A stretch of DNA of 6,725 bases, from assembly GCA_013215905.1 (NCBI GenBank), contig JABSQI010000028.1, positions 1 through 6,725 on the forward strand. The letters run 5' to 3'. Both the position numbers and the translations under genes were made by a program. The DNA comes from Legionellales bacterium (lineage in GTDB: Bacteria; Pseudomonadota; Gammaproteobacteria; PIVX01). Numbering within the stretch: position 1 is the stretch's first letter; each line of letters begins with the position of its first letter. Shown in pieces: positions 5,927 through 6,725 of this stretch. Under the pieces are notes generated by a model. It had not been told where the DNA came from, did no database searches, and saw only the letters and a list, made by a program, of their open reading frames with translations.

Positions 5927-6725
5927 AAAATATGAATAATTATTATATGAAGATTCTATATTCTGATGGACATTAAAAAATTTATTCGAATTATTACATC
6001 AATTATTTCTCTCAAACTTGAAAATATAAATTTATCTATATAAATAGTATACGGTTAATAATGTTTATAATTCCCAATGATAAAACATGGGACTTAGGAG
6101 CATAAACAATATTCTCTAGATTTTATTAAATTTTAGTTAACTCATGCATAGAAATATCAGTAGAAAAATACAAGAGTAGGTGTGTCTGTTGAAGAAACAG
6201 AAGCTATAAAAAAATCTTAACCAAAACGGTCTAATTGCATATCTAATTTTTTTATTAACTCTATAATTATATTGTTTTTGTGACGCAAAATTAATAAATA
6301 AATTTCAAAAATCTAACAGATCCAGAAATTAAGTAACTAAAAATAATAAGAACCCTTTAGAAATCCTTATTATTGCTTTTCAGGGACAATTCAAAATAAA
6401 TCTACTTGTTAACCTTTAAATAATTATAGCTAAAAAATCTGTACAGGCTATGATTTAGCTGAATTTTTCGTAAAATGTTATGTAATACAAGGAGAATATT
6501 TATATTAATGAACATAGGTATTATATAATTATTTATTTTGTATTAAATCAATAAACCTTCGAATAATTAGATAAATCCCAATAGATTTATATTTTAATAT
6601 AGAAATGTTTGATGCAAGGAATTTAACTATACTTGATTCTAATCACTATTCTACATGTAGCATTTTAAGTTGAAATTGTTTAGTTTTAATTTTAAGCCCA
6701 CGTGAATTCGTTCTGCACGACACAT
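5927..6725. other. Gene-poor, probably degraded intergenic region
   Basis: These 799 bases contain no intact gene: all six frames are broken by frequent stops. An AAGGAG at 6489-6494 precedes an ATG at 6508 that opens only six codons (MNIGII). Short peptides such as MFIIPNDKTWDLGA (from 6061) and RVGVSVEETEAIKKS (6173-6217) look more protein-like than the surroundings and may be remnants. A 7-bp perfect inverted repeat (6571-6577 with 6584-6590, loop ccaata) and a 9-bp one (6342-6374) are present. No clear terminator follows the autotransporter stop directly. Such long A/T-rich non-coding DNA is common in reductive genomes. Confidence 0.6.
6342..6380 (+). terminator. Possible weak rho-independent terminator or hairpin
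   Basis: The perfect 9-base stem aataataag (6342-6350) and cttattatt (6366-6374) encloses a 15-base loop and is followed by gctttt. The stem is nearly all A/T and the T tract is short. It lies about 415 bases after the autotransporter stop, so it is a weak candidate and may be only a chance palindrome. Confidence 0.25.

Noticed and set aside
6072..6092. Inverted repeat tccca...tggga
   Set aside because: Only five base pairs with an 11-base loop and no T tract; not above chance in a region this long.
1..6725. CRISPR array, insertion sequence ends, integrase or phage genes
   Set aside because: No regularly spaced repeats, transposase motifs or flanking terminal repeats are visible; the only exact repeat noticed is the 21-bp tandem pair.

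Overview
The window is strongly AT-rich, with long A/T runs in the spacers. It comes from a Gram-negative bacterium, because it encodes an outer-membrane inverse-autotransporter beta-barrel. The low GC, one decaying gene and a long gene-poor stretch fit a host-associated or intracellular proteobacterium such as a Rickettsiales-like or gammaproteobacterial endosymbiont. This is an inference; no marker gene fixes the taxon.

Left part (1-1892, minus strand): a compact sulfur-detoxification operon, read right to left from a good sigma-70-type promoter at 1864-1892. It encodes a rhodanese with a C-terminal membrane domain, a persulfide-dioxygenase-type (Blh/ETHE1-like) metallo-beta-lactamase-fold protein, and the N-terminal 117 residues of a TauE/SafE-type exporter cut by the window edge. 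The expected flow is sulfane sulfur handled by rhodanese, persulfide oxidised to sulfite by the dioxygenase, and sulfite or a related anion exported by TauE/SafE. A perfect 21-bp tandem duplication sits over the stop codon of the dioxygenase gene.

Middle (2136-3021, minus strand): an SRPBCC (polyketide-cyclase-like) gene overlaps by 8 bp a MarR-family regulator gene. The MarR gene has one in-frame TAA at codon 101. Its C-terminal dimerisation segment continues in the same frame for 50 more codons, so it is a very young pseudogene, or a truncated or read-through protein.

Right part (3281-5926, plus strand): a large protein of 881 residues, divergent from the SRPBCC/MarR pair. It has a signal-peptide-like N-terminus, an intimin/invasin-type (inverse autotransporter) beta-domain, and then a roughly 600-residue cysteine-free passenger. 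Instead of the usual Ig-like repeats, the passenger carries what looks like the C-terminal half of an endonuclease/exonuclease/phosphatase (EEP) fold, followed by about 300 residues that I do not recognise. This is the most unusual object in the window.

The last 799 bases hold no intact gene. They contain many stops in all frames, a possible frameshifted gene remnant around 6167-6266, two A/T-rich inverted repeats, and a jump in GC in the last 32 bases that suggests a different element starts at the right edge.
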